Shown piece after piece: positions 37,460-49,103 of a stretch of DNA of 64,000 nucleotides (within the stretch, counting starts at the first letter, position 1; every line of letters begins with the position of its first letter). Both the position numbers and the translations under genes were made by a program. Source of the stretch: Lineus longissimus (Eukaryota; Nemertea; Pilidiophora; Heteronemertea; Lineidae); assembly GCF_910592395.1 (NCBI RefSeq), contig NC_088308.1, positions 9,067,001 through 9,131,000 on the forward strand. The letters are read 5' to 3'. The notes beneath the pieces were generated by a model. It was given only the letters and a program-made list of their open reading frames with translations. It did not search any database and had not been told where the DNA came from.

Positions 37460-37603
37460 CTTGAAATCACGTGAAAGATATCTCAACCTCGTACCCAAGA
37501 AAAAATACCTAGGCTCGAGGTTCAACTTTATTGATTGTCCAATGGGAAATCGTGTTACAAAAATGTCAGAGTAGAAATCATGTGACAGTTTTCATCGTCC
37601 AAA
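37460..37603. promoter_or_regulatory. Shared 144-bp bidirectional promoter / 5' UTR interval
   Basis: This is all the DNA between the two divergent start codons. It contains TCACGTGA (37467-37474), a palindromic E-box of the CLEAR/MiT-TFE type, and TCATGTGA (37578-37585), a related M-box. A CCAAT box lies at 37539-37543. No TATA box was seen in a convincing position. Both ATGs lie in A(A)GATGGC/AAAATGGC contexts that resemble YY1 sites. Transcription starts must lie inside this interval unless there are upstream exons. Confidence 0.55.
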
Positions 37604-40600
37604 ATGGCAGACCGAACTCGAGCAGAAAGTAATCCAACTACTCCTAATGAAAATGCAATTTATCATGAAGTTTCACCAACTTTGGTAAGTTGAGGAATAT
37701 TCGTGCATGTTGCATGTTGCACTTTATCAATTTTACCGCGATCGGACAAATAATAAGGTCTTGAGAGATGAAAAGGTGTTGACCTTCTTTACTTTTTCTT
37801 TTTTTTAAAAACAGTTACAGTATGAGTAGGCCTAACACTGATATGATCACTGGGCTAAACTTTAGAATCCCCGATCGGAAATGACGTAGTTTGATTGCAT
37901 TCAACTATAAATCCATTGAACAGTGGTGCTTGGTTAGTCAACCGATGACCTTTTTTTGGGGTGTGAACGGGGATTGTAAACTCGTTCCGATCACTGTGAT
38001 GACACTATAGTTTTGTCCAAGATGATCAGAAATCTTGAAAATCCCTCTCATTTTCACAATATCTCTCGGATTTTCATTACCTCATTTCTCCGAATTGCGG
38101 ACACGGCCATGGTGACTTTTCGGTCCAATCACCTTACAATTGGACAGTAAACAAACACAATGGCTTCCCGTGTCACTGACTTTGTCAGATAGACCTAACA
38201 GGTGGGAAGTTTGCGTAATTAATGAACATAAAAGGAGACTTTGTTCAGTTAATTACAGGTAGAGAATTTAATGTCCGTTGCTCTCCTAATTAAAACCAAA
38301 TGTTTCGTTTAATTATCTTCACTGTGCGTCACATTGCCAAGCTATTGACATTAATTGCAGTCCATTGAGTTGTTTGTCCCCTTGTGCTCTAATTACAAAG
38401 CTTGATGTGAAGTAGCTCAATCAAATGCTTTTATACGAATGATTAAGGATGTAAGCTGGCTATGTAGTATGTAGCGTACGAACACAACCTGCACAGTGCA
38501 TACAGTATATCAATGTTGGCAAATTAATATTACCTGCACTAGAAATGCCATAAGGTATTACAATAAAGTAACTTCAAGTTCGCATATAAATGGCATCAAA
38601 TTATTTGAAATAGTTAATATTTAAAAATAAATGGAATATGTAATATTTAGGCTTCACGACCCCTGTGTTCATACACATGAAGGAATCCACTTTTTGGACA
38701 ATATAAATGGCATAACCTCCATGTTAAGGACACCTCTACATTACGGTCATAACTGTCCAGTCCCATGGGTGTCCACAATAGAGTTTGTACTGTACTTGGT
38801 GTATAGTTTAAACAGAACCTATTGTTTTCCAGGTATTCATTACCAAGATGATTGGTGTACTGACTGCAGTTATGATGGTGGTAAGTCAAGTGGGGAGTTG
38901 TTTGCAGCACTGAACATTTCGTTGTATCTGTATGACATTGTCTTGCACGATTTGACCATATTTTCAGTCACTCTAGTAATTGTCAGAAAAATTCTCATGC
39001 AAATTCACTGAGAAAAACATTTTTGAAGTCAAGGAACCAGGGAGGTGTTAAAGATTGCCATGGCGTCATTCACGGAACAACAGGAAACTAGGAAAAGACC
39101 ACTGTATGACGTCTTTTAGAGTTAACCTGTTTTACTTCAAAGGGGGATAATAGGTAGGAGGAGAGGGGCTATTTGGCCATCTTCAGGTGACTAATATACA
39201 CAGTAGTGAGTAAGGGCCCTGGGTCATGTCAGATTCAGCACTAATATATTCCTCATACAAGTGTGAATCATTTCGACCCACTGTGAGATGTGAGAGACCC
39301 TTATTTAGTTATTGGCGACTTCGTGTAACTTTATCTTGCCTGCCCAGCTGCTGCCTATATTGTCCCTTTAACATTCATTTTGTTATTTCAGATAACTTTT
39401 ATTCTGTGTGTGGTGCGAGGCTCCATAAATGATTCCTATTATTTACTAGCAACCAATATTGTCAGTAAGTATCAAGTTTGGCTTCTTGCTGAATCACCCA
39501 CAAATTTGTAAGTGGATGTACAAGGAAATCTGATCCAACATCGAGATGAATGGATTATAAAAAACATTCGACGTAGGGTATAATGGGATAAACACTGTGG
39601 CCCGCTGTGGACTAAAACTCTTGAAATGAAACTGCTCAACACACTCAAGGTATAGTCCTTGGGCCTTCATGAGATACTTTACCGGAACCTGCAGTGATAC
39701 ACATTACAAACCGCCTTGGACAAATGTTTGAGTGAAGCAAAAAGGTCGCGTGTTTTTTGGTTTCCACAATCTGATTTATATTTCCTCTTCATCTTTTCAG
39801 TAAGTGCTATTGTTGGACTCACTGTGGTAAGTGGTTTGTCTGCAAAGTTTCTAGTTGTAATTAATAAGGGATCCTGTACAATTAAAAATATTCTAAATTT
39901 TGAGCAAACTTATCAAATTCATCAGAACTTCCCTCCCTCTGAAATTGAGAACTGACAGCTTCAGATTTTCATAGGATGGGATTGGTCGGAAGGACACAGA
40001 CAAGGAGAGACACAGGTCTGTGTCTGTTGTCAATCAAAACAAGCTCTGCTGAGAGTCCTGATCAAAGACTAGGAATTTGATAATTTGATGATATTCACCC
40101 CTTCTCAGAACGGGAAGGGGTTGTGAATTTGAGAAGTCTAAGCAGCTGGTGCCATAGGACCGGTTAGATCCTCATCTAATTTGAGAAGTTTTCTCAGGAA
40201 CCCTGCACAGAAAAACAAACTCCGTCTTTACAGACAATTCAAATCATCTTTCACATATGAAAGTTATCTATCAACGATGCTACCGACCATTGATCGAATT
40301 CATTTAACTAGATTTAGGACAAGTAATCACAAATTAAAAATTGAGTCTGGCAGATACACAGTCACAGTAAATGTTGAATACGTTCCTAAATATTTCTAGT
40401 CCTGTAAATAATCATAGTACTTACTACAATTTTTTGGTTTGTTTGAAATTACATGTACATGCAGTTGCCGCATTATTTGTGTGTTTACTGTCACTGTGTC
40501 TTCATAACGCATATGTCTCTGTTTTCTTAAAAAAACTAGAGCGCTTTTAGACCTCTGATTAGCTGTGCTGTAACGATAGCAACGTGGGATTGTGGTTTAT

Positions 40601-41666
40601 TGTAAATTTATTGTTTTGATATTTTTATAGTGATGTACATTTGTATTTGTGTTTCGTGCCTTATATGCAAAGATTGTGTTTTGGCCAATAAATTTCATTT
40701 CATTTCATTTCATTTCAAATTTGACAATGTTCTTAGTGGAACATTATCCCCAAATGCACCTATGTATAATAGCAATCAGAGTGCCGGCTTTCCTGAAATA
40801 AACAGTTGAAATTGAAAAGCACATTCCATCAGCATGGTCCAAAAGGCTGAAATCATAAGCAAATAGTGCGATTTGTGTAATATAATGTTGGTGTGGCCTA
40901 ATGATAAATATTCCCTTTTCAGAGTTGGTGGTACAGAAACGGTGATCTGGTAGGTCATTTCTCTCCTCAAGTTATCAACCGATGTGGTTCCATCAAAAAC
41001 CAAAAGGCAGTCCCTGACCCGGGACATTTTGGCACTCTGCTGAATTTAGCAGTGATGCATTGTTGCGTTTGCCGTAGTTAAGATATGGAAAGAAGACGTG
41101 GCCAAATCGACTGAGCACACTGAGTCAGTGAGTGATAATGGACAAATGAGGTTATGAGATTGAATTACTGCTATCTAGTGATACATGTAGCCCTTGATTT
41201 TTAGAAATGATCACAATTTACAATATCCACTCGGGTATTCAGACCTCCGAACTGACAGGCAATTCCCTCCTGACGAGCTGCCGATGACAGATTTTATATG
41301 CACTCAGCGATGATTTTTCAATAGAGCACCAGAAAATCCCTTTCTACATCAAGAAATCGCCTGACCGCAGATCATCGGTATGGTAGTTGCCCGTCAGAAT
41401 GCAGATCTGATTAGCCTGGATGATATCTGGACTAATCACATTTCATCTCTTGATTTCAGTCCTCAGATAAGACATGGTTTTTAATCGTGGTAGCTGCCGT
41501 CATCACATTCCAGTGTATAACATCCGATATCTACGTCTTCCATGAAACACCTGTCGCGCCTACGACAAGTCCAATACCGAATACGACGAGATTTACACTG
41601 ATTCCATTAAACACGACACGACCTCGTTTTCAGCTGAACAACCCATTGACAACGCCATCACCATGA
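37604..41666 (+). CDS. TMEM243-like small membrane protein B, 6 exons, complete
   Basis: Exons 37604-37684, 38833-38880, 39392-39464, 39801-39826, 40923-40949 and 41460-41666 join in phase to 153 codons plus stop. Three hydrophobic segments lie at about 30-51, 60-80 and 91-112. WWYRNGDL...DKTWF matches IRKGDL...SKTWF in the divergent neighbour and WYRQGDL in TMEM243. The second coding exon is 16 codons in both genes. The stretch that is one exon in A (35413-35523) is split in B by an extra phase-1 intron, and B has another intron right after GDL. B alone has a 40-residue Thr/Pro-rich C-terminal tail with two NTT sequons (126, 136). Introns hold a MITE and a LINE tail. Confidence 0.75.
38726..38795. 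mobile_element. Partial CAGTAGAACC-family MITE in intron 1 of gene B
   Basis: AAGGACACCTCTACATTACG and CCATGGGTGTCCACAATAG, ending GTTTGTACTGTA, are a short diverged copy. It ends about 40 bp before the acceptor of exon 2. Confidence 0.45.
39137..39371. mobile_element. TTAA MITE, second family, copy 2, beside exon 3 of gene B
   Basis: It matches 20,887-21,112 through TATTTGGCCATCTTCAGGTG and CACTGTGAGATGTGAGAGAC and ends CTGCCTATATTGTCCCTTTAA. It stops about 20 bp before the AG of exon 3 (39390-39391), so it sits against the branch-point and pyrimidine region. Confidence 0.55.
40175..40715 (+). mobile_element. LINE 3' end (CR1/L2-like) with (ATTTC)n tail
   Basis: The plus strand encodes KLRLYRQFKSSFTYESYL and, further on, LTRFRTSNHKLKIESGRYT, typical of the C-terminal region of CR1/L2/Daphne-type reverse transcriptase proteins. 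The frame then ends (about 40,399), and a short 3' UTR runs to GGCCAATAAATTTCATTTC and a pentamer tail to about 40,715. It lies in intron 4 of the TMEM243-like gene B, in the same orientation as the gene. Confidence 0.65.
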
Positions 41667-44600
41667 AATAGATGTTATAGCTGTTTTTCGAAAAGGTTAA
41701 CGATTGTTAAAAAGTGAATTTGTAGTTGGCCGGTAAAGTGTTTTTCATATCGATCTGACTAAAGGTAGTTGAACTCTGGAATGTGACAATATCACATTTA
41801 CTGAAAGATAGTTGCGTTGCACAATACTAGGTTATCTTATTAGGGTAGGCCTGTAAACCAATGCTGAAGAAACAGAGTACAGCTCTATCACAGTGTCATC
41901 TAAAGCGGGCTGCCTAGGGCTGTGTAACAATACTTTTTGCGATCGCATTATTACAGCTTTGTGACAAGAGGTCAGTCAAGTATCTCTAGCCAGATCATCA
42001 AGAACACTTTGGCCACCAGTTATGGCTAAAGAAGCCCTCATCGTTAAAGTATTCCCGAAAATGAAATACTTATCATCATGTTTATCAATTTGCTTGTACG
42101 CATTCCATGCTACAGCAACTGTAGAAGTTGCATGCTGCCGCGAAAAAGCCTTGATTTTTATTTGTAAACATGTATGGTCAGGCATTCTAGCCACTGGATG
42201 AATAGGTCAGCCAACGTTGGGTTATCATATTACCTGAGTGACTTGACCAGCCCAATTATTGGAACAATAATTATCATTTGCCAGCGCCACAAAAAGCTTC
42301 TCTGCTATGCACTATACCGCTGGCTCAGCAGTAATCCATGCCATTCCTGTTTTTGTTCATGATGGCTGGTTATCAACTTTTCCAGTGCCTATGAGTTTTG
42401 CCAGAAGTAAATATCCACAACGTTTTGGTCCGCTGAGCAGAAATTACTCTGACGATTTCTTCAAAAAATTTCTTAAATATAATTTTGAGACCCACCGCAA
42501 TTTCTAGTTTACAGATTTACGAATCAAATATTAGGAAGAATGGTGCTTGTTGGAGAGAATTACTTTTTTATATGTTTTGGCTGAAAAGCCAAAAATAGAA
42601 ATCCCCTGAAGATAGGCCGGCTGGCTAGGACAAGAACCTTTCCCATACTTGCTATGAAGAAATACAATTGTCCTAAGAGCGGATGTGTTTTTACAAATAC
42701 AGTAGAACCTCTCTATTAAGGACAGCCTTGGGACTGATAAATACTGTCCTTAATAGAGAGGTGTCCTAATTAGAGAGCTCAAATTGATTGGAAACAACCA
42801 ATTAGGGACCAAAACTCGTGTCCTTGATTGAGAGGTTGTCCTTAATAGAGAGGTGTCTGTTAAGGGACGTTCCACTGTATTTCAATATTTCCAAATTTCA
42901 TCCAAGGCCATCATGACAGAATTGTCCAAGTCATATAGTTATCCTACATATACTTGGACACTTGTTAATGTTATATTTGACTACTTGTGCTGTCCATGTA
43001 GAGTAGAATATTTATTCAAGGACACATAAGTAATAAGGTACAAAAAGTACCATTTTTTTGTGATATGCTGTATATTTATCAACGTTGTACTTTTTAGTAT
43101 TCATAAGTTGTGACTTCACTGAAAGAATAATTCTATATTTAAGAAGTACCATGCTAAAACCAAACATGAGGTGTACAAAATGTTTTCAAGAAATATTTTT
43201 TTACTCCAATTAGTGCTACATGTGCATTTGTACATGTATAATCAAGATATAAATCCGGAATTGATAAAGTCTAGTCTTCATAAATACTATTAGTATAATC
43301 AAAACAGCAGCCTGTAGATAGCTGTTTATGGCAGAGTTTTCTCAGAATGTACAAAAACTCTGAGCAGCAGCCTGTAGATAGCTGTTTATCCTTCCACCAG
43401 GCTGTCTCCAACAACGTTGTCAGGCAGTTTCGGTATGGCCACTTTGCTGAAGGAAATGGGCAGGAGGCAACTTCAGGCCTTATATTTTACCAGTTCAGCT
43501 CATCAGATTTTCATAAAACTGTTCGACTCATTTCAAAATGCATATTTTGTGTCGATGGCAGAGTTTTCTCAGAATGTACAAAAACTCTGATTTCATTGTT
43601 TTAGCTGATTCGAACCTTACAGCATCATTCATGTTATATTTATCTCGCCTGGTGCCCAGAGTGTAGGTGTACAGGGACAATTTCCCAAGTTGGGGTCTAC
43701 AGTACAACTAATCTACATGGTATCAGCAGTGTATGACCAGCAGTATATATCTTGCTTGCTTGCTGCTACATGTGCTATAGCCACATGCATCCTTATCAGC
43801 TGCATGGTTCTTGCCAAATATTACGTAAATCTACCTGAGATGGACCAGGTCCAGAAAAAAATAGTTGCTGCTTGAGGTTGTTGGTGGCAACTTCCTTTAT
43901 TAATGAGGGGAGCATTTATTCAATCATTGTAGCCTTGCCTGAGATGTTTGCTCCATTAGAAATGGTGTGAGAATCACAGTGCATTTTGATATTTCGGTCA
44001 TACACTGCTGATGGTATCAATATTTGCTTGGCATTGGGTGCTGCGTACAATCTGTCCAATTTGTTCTGCTTACATTTTCTGGACATGTGCTGTATTTTTC
44101 TGCCAATCAATTGTGGTGGGGGTTAAGTTTTTTTGTTCAACAATAAGAAAGCTCTCATCATAAAAATATGGTCATGCATAGCTTTTGTAAATTTTTAGAC
44201 ACATAAATTAAATTATGTCGACAAAAATCATAGCTGTTTTCCTTTCGTTCATCTATTGGATTCGAACTTTTTTGCAGAGGGAGTCCACAGCCTCACATGA
44301 AGCTGCATTGTCCAAGTTGCCTAGTATGTTTGAGCTCTGATCAATCTGCGATTCTGCTAGTGGCTAGGGCCGAGCAGCGCAATTGGCATCAGGAGAAATC
44401 TTGGCATTAAGTCCTAACGCTGCTAGCAGAAATGTTGGCATCAAGTCCTAACGCTGCTATTGTGAATGAAATTAACTGATGGAGAGAACGCTTAGTTCAG
44501 CTGTTGTGGGTTGCTGGGGCTGTCTCTAATGCCGATTGAGCTACTGGGCCTAGTCTGCACTGACCTCATTATGACCATCAACCCTGGGACTATCCTGTCA

Positions 44601-44880
44601 TCTGTAGTCCAAAAGCAGTTCTGGATGAGTGTGGCTGTTCTGAAGTTGCAAACATATGGAAGATCGGCATGAAAATTGGCGAGATTGTGCTGGGGCAACC
44701 TCTGGGCTCCTACACTCGGCACAGTCTGATCTATATGCAGGTGGTGTTTTCCAAAACTGTATTATATCTAGGAGGAACCATACAATTTTCATCGTTGTGG
44801 CGATAGACAATGGTCTAAGGAATACCAAGCCACAATACTTCCTCATCATGCCTAAGTGGACTCATCCTGACATTATCTAT
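41667..44880. other. Intergenic, no gene recognised apart from one MITE
   Basis: It contains the MITE at 42,698. GGCAGAGTTTTCTCAGAATG...AAAACTCTGA occurs twice (43,329 and 43,556) and folds on itself. A two-copy repeat with AAGTCCTAACGCTGCTA lies near 44,410-44,460. Open frames at 43,347-43,875 and 44,492-44,925 match no family I know and have no clear splice partners. Confidence 0.4.
42698..42879. mobile_element. CAGTAGAACC-family MITE, full copy
   Basis: TACAGTAGAACCTCTC at the left and GGACGTTCCACTGTA at the right, TA on both sides, with full interior. Confidence 0.7.
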
Positions 44881-44896
44881 ATATATGTGATATTGT

Positions 44897-45461
44897 CCAC
44901 CATCTTTGGTTCATACAGAATGTGATATTGTCAGCCATCGTTGGTATGGGCAGAACGTGATGTTGTCCACCATCTTTGGTATGGGCAGAACGTGATATTG
45001 TCCACCATCTTTGGTACAGACAGAATGTGATATTGTCCACCATCTTTGGTACAGACAGAATGTGATAATGTCAGCCATCTTTGGTACAGACAGAATGTGA
45101 TATTGTCCACCATCTTTGGAATGGGCAGAATGTGATATTGTCCACCATCTTTGGTACAGACAGAATGCATGTGATATCGTCCACCATCTTTGGTGTAGAC
45201 AGAATGTGATATTGTCCACCATCGTTGGTATGGGCAGAATGTGATATCGTCCACCATCTTTGGTGTAGACAGAATGTGATATTGTCCACCATCGTTGGTA
45301 TGGGCAGAATGTGATATTGTCCACCATCTTTGGTACAGACAGAATGTGATATTGTCCACCATCTTTGGTACAGACAGAATGCATGTGATATCGTCTACCA
45401 TCTTTTGTGTAGACAGAATGTGATATTGTCCAGCATCTTTGGTATAGACAGAATGTGATAT
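44897..45461. repeat. 35-bp minisatellite, left block (about 16 units)
   Basis: Units of 35 bp on the pattern CAGAATGTGATATTGTCC plus (A)CCATCTTTGGTAYAGA. It continues after a solo LTR at 45,462. Long open frames on the minus strand arise because three units equal 105 bp. Confidence 0.9.
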
Positions 45462-45699
45462 TGTTATATTCCATCGAGTGAGCGTCTCCTTGCGAAAGAT
45501 TGTTAGAACATCCACGTGATGATCAGCAGTTGAACCAGAACACAGATATGTCTTTTATACGTTTATTTCTCCATTACGTGTTACATCGTCTAGGGTATGC
45601 CAGCTGGCATACAGAGGATAAATATTTAAAGTTGGTAAATACACATTAGAGAGGTTACGCAAATTTGTAAGATGTAGACCAGATAACTATTATACAACA
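45462..45699. mobile_element. Solo LTR inserted in the 35-bp array
   Basis: Unique 238-bp sequence starting TGTTATATTCC and ending TTATACAACA, i.e. TG...CA with short inverted ends. It is flanked on both sides by ATAT (45458-45461 and 45700-45703), read as a target duplication. The array resumes in register directly after it. A 16-bp perfect palindrome, TATGCCAGCTGGCATA, lies at 45596-45611. The Ty1/copia-like start is only suggestive. Confidence 0.6.
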
Positions 45700-48207
45700 A
45701 TATGTCCAGCATCTTTGGTCTAGGCAGAAAGTTATATATCCACTATCTTTGGTATAGACAGAATGTGACATGTCAACCATCTTTGGTATAGACAGAATGC
45801 GATATTGTCAACCATCTTTGGTATAGACAGTATGTGATGTTGTCCACCATCTTTGGTCTAGGAAGAATGTGACATTGTCCAGCATCTTTGGTATGGACAG
45901 AATGTGATATGTCAGCCACCTTTGGTACAGACAGAATGTTATATTGTCCAGCATTTTGGTATGGGCAAATGTGACATTGTCCACCATCTTTGGTATCGGC
46001 AGAATGTGATAATGTCAGCCATCTTTGGTACAGACAGAATGTGATATTGTCCAGCATCTTTGGTATAGACAGAATGTGATATTGTCCAGCATCTTTGGTA
46101 TAGACAGAATGTGATATTGTCAGCCATCTTTGGTACAGACAGAATGTGATATTGTCCAGCATCTTTGGTATAGACAGAATGTTATATTGTCCACCATCTT
46201 TGGTATAGACAGAATGTGATATTGTCCAGCATCTTTGGTATAGACAGAATGTGATATTGTCAGCCATCTTTGGTAAAGACAGAATGTGATATTGTTAGCC
46301 ATCTTTGGTAAATACAGAATGTGATATTGTCCACCATCTTTGGTATCGGCAGAATGTGATAATGTCAGCCATCTTTGGTACAGACAGAATGTTATATTGT
46401 CCACCATCTTTGGTATAGACAGAATGTGATATTGTCCAGCATCTTTGGTATAGACAGAATGTGATATTGTCAGCCGTCTTTGGTATAGACAGAATGTGAT
46501 ATTGTCCAGCATCTTTGGTACAGACAGAATGTGATATTGTCCAGCATCTTTGGTATAGACAGAATGTGATATTGTCAGCCGTCTTTGGTATAGACAGAAT
46601 GTGATATTGTCCAGCATCTTTGGTACAGACAGAATGTTATATTGTCCAGCATCTTTGGTATAGACAGAATGTGATATTGTCAGCCATCTTTGGTACAGAC
46701 AGAATGTGATATTGTCCACCATCTTTGGTACAGACAGAATGTGATAATGTCAGCCATCTTTGGTACAGACAGAATGTGATAATGTCAGCCATCTTTGGTA
46801 CAGACAGAATGTTATATTGTCAGCCATCTTTGGTACATAGACAGAATGTGATATTGTCCACCATCTTTGGTACATAGACAGAATGTGATATTGTCAGCCA
46901 TCTTTGGTACAGACAGAATGTGATATTGTCAGCCATCTTTGGTAAAGACAGAATGTGATATTGTTAGCCATCTTTGGTAAATACAGAATGTGATATTGTC
47001 CACCATCTTTGGTATCGGCAGAATGTGATAATGTCAGCCATCTTTGGTACAGACAGAATGTTATATTGTCCACCATCTTTGGTATAGACAGAATGTGATA
47101 TTGTCAGCCATCTTTGGTAAATACAGAATGTGATAATGTCAGCCATCTTTGGTATAGACAGAATGTGATATTGTCAACCATCTTTGGTACATAGACAGAA
47201 TGTGATATTGTCCACCATCTTTGGTACAGACAGAATGTTATATTGTCCACCATCTTTGGTATAGACAGAATGTTATATTGTCAGCCGTCTTTGGTATAGA
47301 CAGAATGTGATATTGTCCAGCATCTTTGGTATAGACAGAATGCGATATTGTCAGCCGTCTTTGGTATAGACAGAATGTGATATTGTCCAGCATCTTTGGT
47401 ACAGACAGAATGTTATATTGTCCAGCATCTTTGGTATAGACAGAATGTGATATTGTCAGCCATCTTTGGTATAGACAGAATGTGATATTGTCAGCCATCT
47501 TTGGTAAATACAGAATGTGATATTGTCCACCATCTTTGGTATCGGCAGAATGTGATAATGTCAGCCATCTTTGGTACAGACAGAATGTTATATTGTCAGC
47601 CATCTTTGGTACATAGACAGAATGTGATATTGTCCACCATCTTTGGTACATAGACAGAATGTGATATTGTCAGCCATCTTTGGTACAGACAGAATGTGAT
47701 ATTGTCAGCCATCTTTGGTAAAGACAGAATGTGATATTGTTAGCCATCTTTGGTAAAGACAGAATGTGATATTGTTAGCCATCTTTGGTAAAGACAGAAT
47801 GTGATATTGTCAGCCATCTTTGGTAAAGACAGAATGTGATATTGTTAGCCATCTTTGGTACAGACAGAATGTGATATTGTCCACCATCTTTGGTATCGGC
47901 AGAATGTGATAATGTCAGCCATCTTTGGTATAGACAGAATGTGATATTGTCCACCATCTTTGGTATAGACAGAATGTGATATTGTCAGCCATCTTTGGTA
48001 AATACAGAATGTGATAATGTCAGCCATCTTTGGTATAGACAGAATGTGATATTGTCAACCATCTTTGGTACAGACAGAATGTGATATTGTCAGCCATCTT
48101 TGGTATAGACAAAATGTGTTATTGTCCACCATCTTTGGTATAGACAGAATGTGACATGTCAACCATCTTTGGTATAGGCAGAATGTGACATTGTCCACCA
48201 TTTTTGC
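45700..48207. repeat. 35-bp minisatellite, right block (about 71 units)
   Basis: Same 35-bp unit as the left block. Variant units (TATCGGC; AAATACAG; CATAGACAG; GTTAGCC) recur in the same order at offsets of roughly 350, 525 and 670 bp, which shows higher-order duplication. The first and last few units are the most diverged. Confidence 0.9.
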
Positions 48208-48876
48208 CCCACATCTTTGCTCCAGTCAGATTCCTACTTTACCAAATACAGCACTACTTCTCAGCGACACACAGAAGAGAATCTCATATGGAATCAAAGC
48301 AAAAATCAACAAAATGACCCCATTTTTTGAATATCTCTCATACATGTATATGGGATTGTGTTCCATTGAAATATTAGTCCAGTTGACTGACCCTTGAGCC
48401 GGAAATTACAACACACAAAGCAACAATTTGATTATATCACTGCCAGAGCAATATAATTTTATTTTTTCTAAGCGCATTGCATATACAATGATGTAACTAC
48501 ATTAAGGGAAGAATTATCTTGAATGGTGAAGGTACTCGAGAAACTGCCACCAGATGGAAAGATGACAATCAAATATTTCAATTAACAATATGGATGTCAT
48601 CAATGTCATTGTTTTTAAGGTTGGCGTAGGATTTTAAAATTTTCAGGATAGGTTAAGATATATGTACTGGTTTGGATTTAATCTTTGAAGACAATTTTAT
48701 GAATATTCAAGACTTTTAATTCAATCAATCAAGATGAAACAAAGCAAGAAACACAACATGAAAAGTGAACAATGAAAAAAATCTCTCATCAGAAAATTGT
48801 GTCATGTTCAGGAACTCACGTTCAATGTATTCAGTACGTAAGCTTTTTTTGCCTTTCAATATTAATACATGTAAAG

Positions 48877-49103
48877 TAAGGTGGTGCAAGTGGCACAAGT
48901 GGTACAATTATGACCTCTGTGTGTATTATGCACTGCCAGCTCCACAGGGCTAATCGCCCTGGTACCATTATAGCCTCAGAGTGCATTATGCACTGCCAGC
49001 TCCACAGTGCTGTAACCGCCCTGGTACCATTATAGCCTCAGAGTGCATTATGCACTGCCAGCTCCACAGGGAAAGGGCTATTATAATTGTACCACTTACC
49101 TTA
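48877..49103. mobile_element. Short TIR element with three 62-bp internal repeats
   Basis: The left end TAAGGTGGTGCAAGTGG...GTACAATTAT is mirrored by ATAATTGTACCACTTACCTTA at the right. Between them are three repeats containing TTATGCACTGCCAGCTCC. AGTGCATTATGCACT in units 2 and 3 is itself a palindrome. Confidence 0.55.

Noticed and set aside
43347-43875. Two adjacent plus-strand frames, the second hydrophobic
   Set aside because: No family recognised, the second lacks an ATG, and the flanks contain a duplicated self-complementary segment; not enough for a gene.
44911-48027. Several 60-200 codon minus-strand frames with repeated TKDGGQYHIL-like units
   Set aside because: Three 35-bp units make 105 bp, so open frames persist by chance; no start or splice structure.
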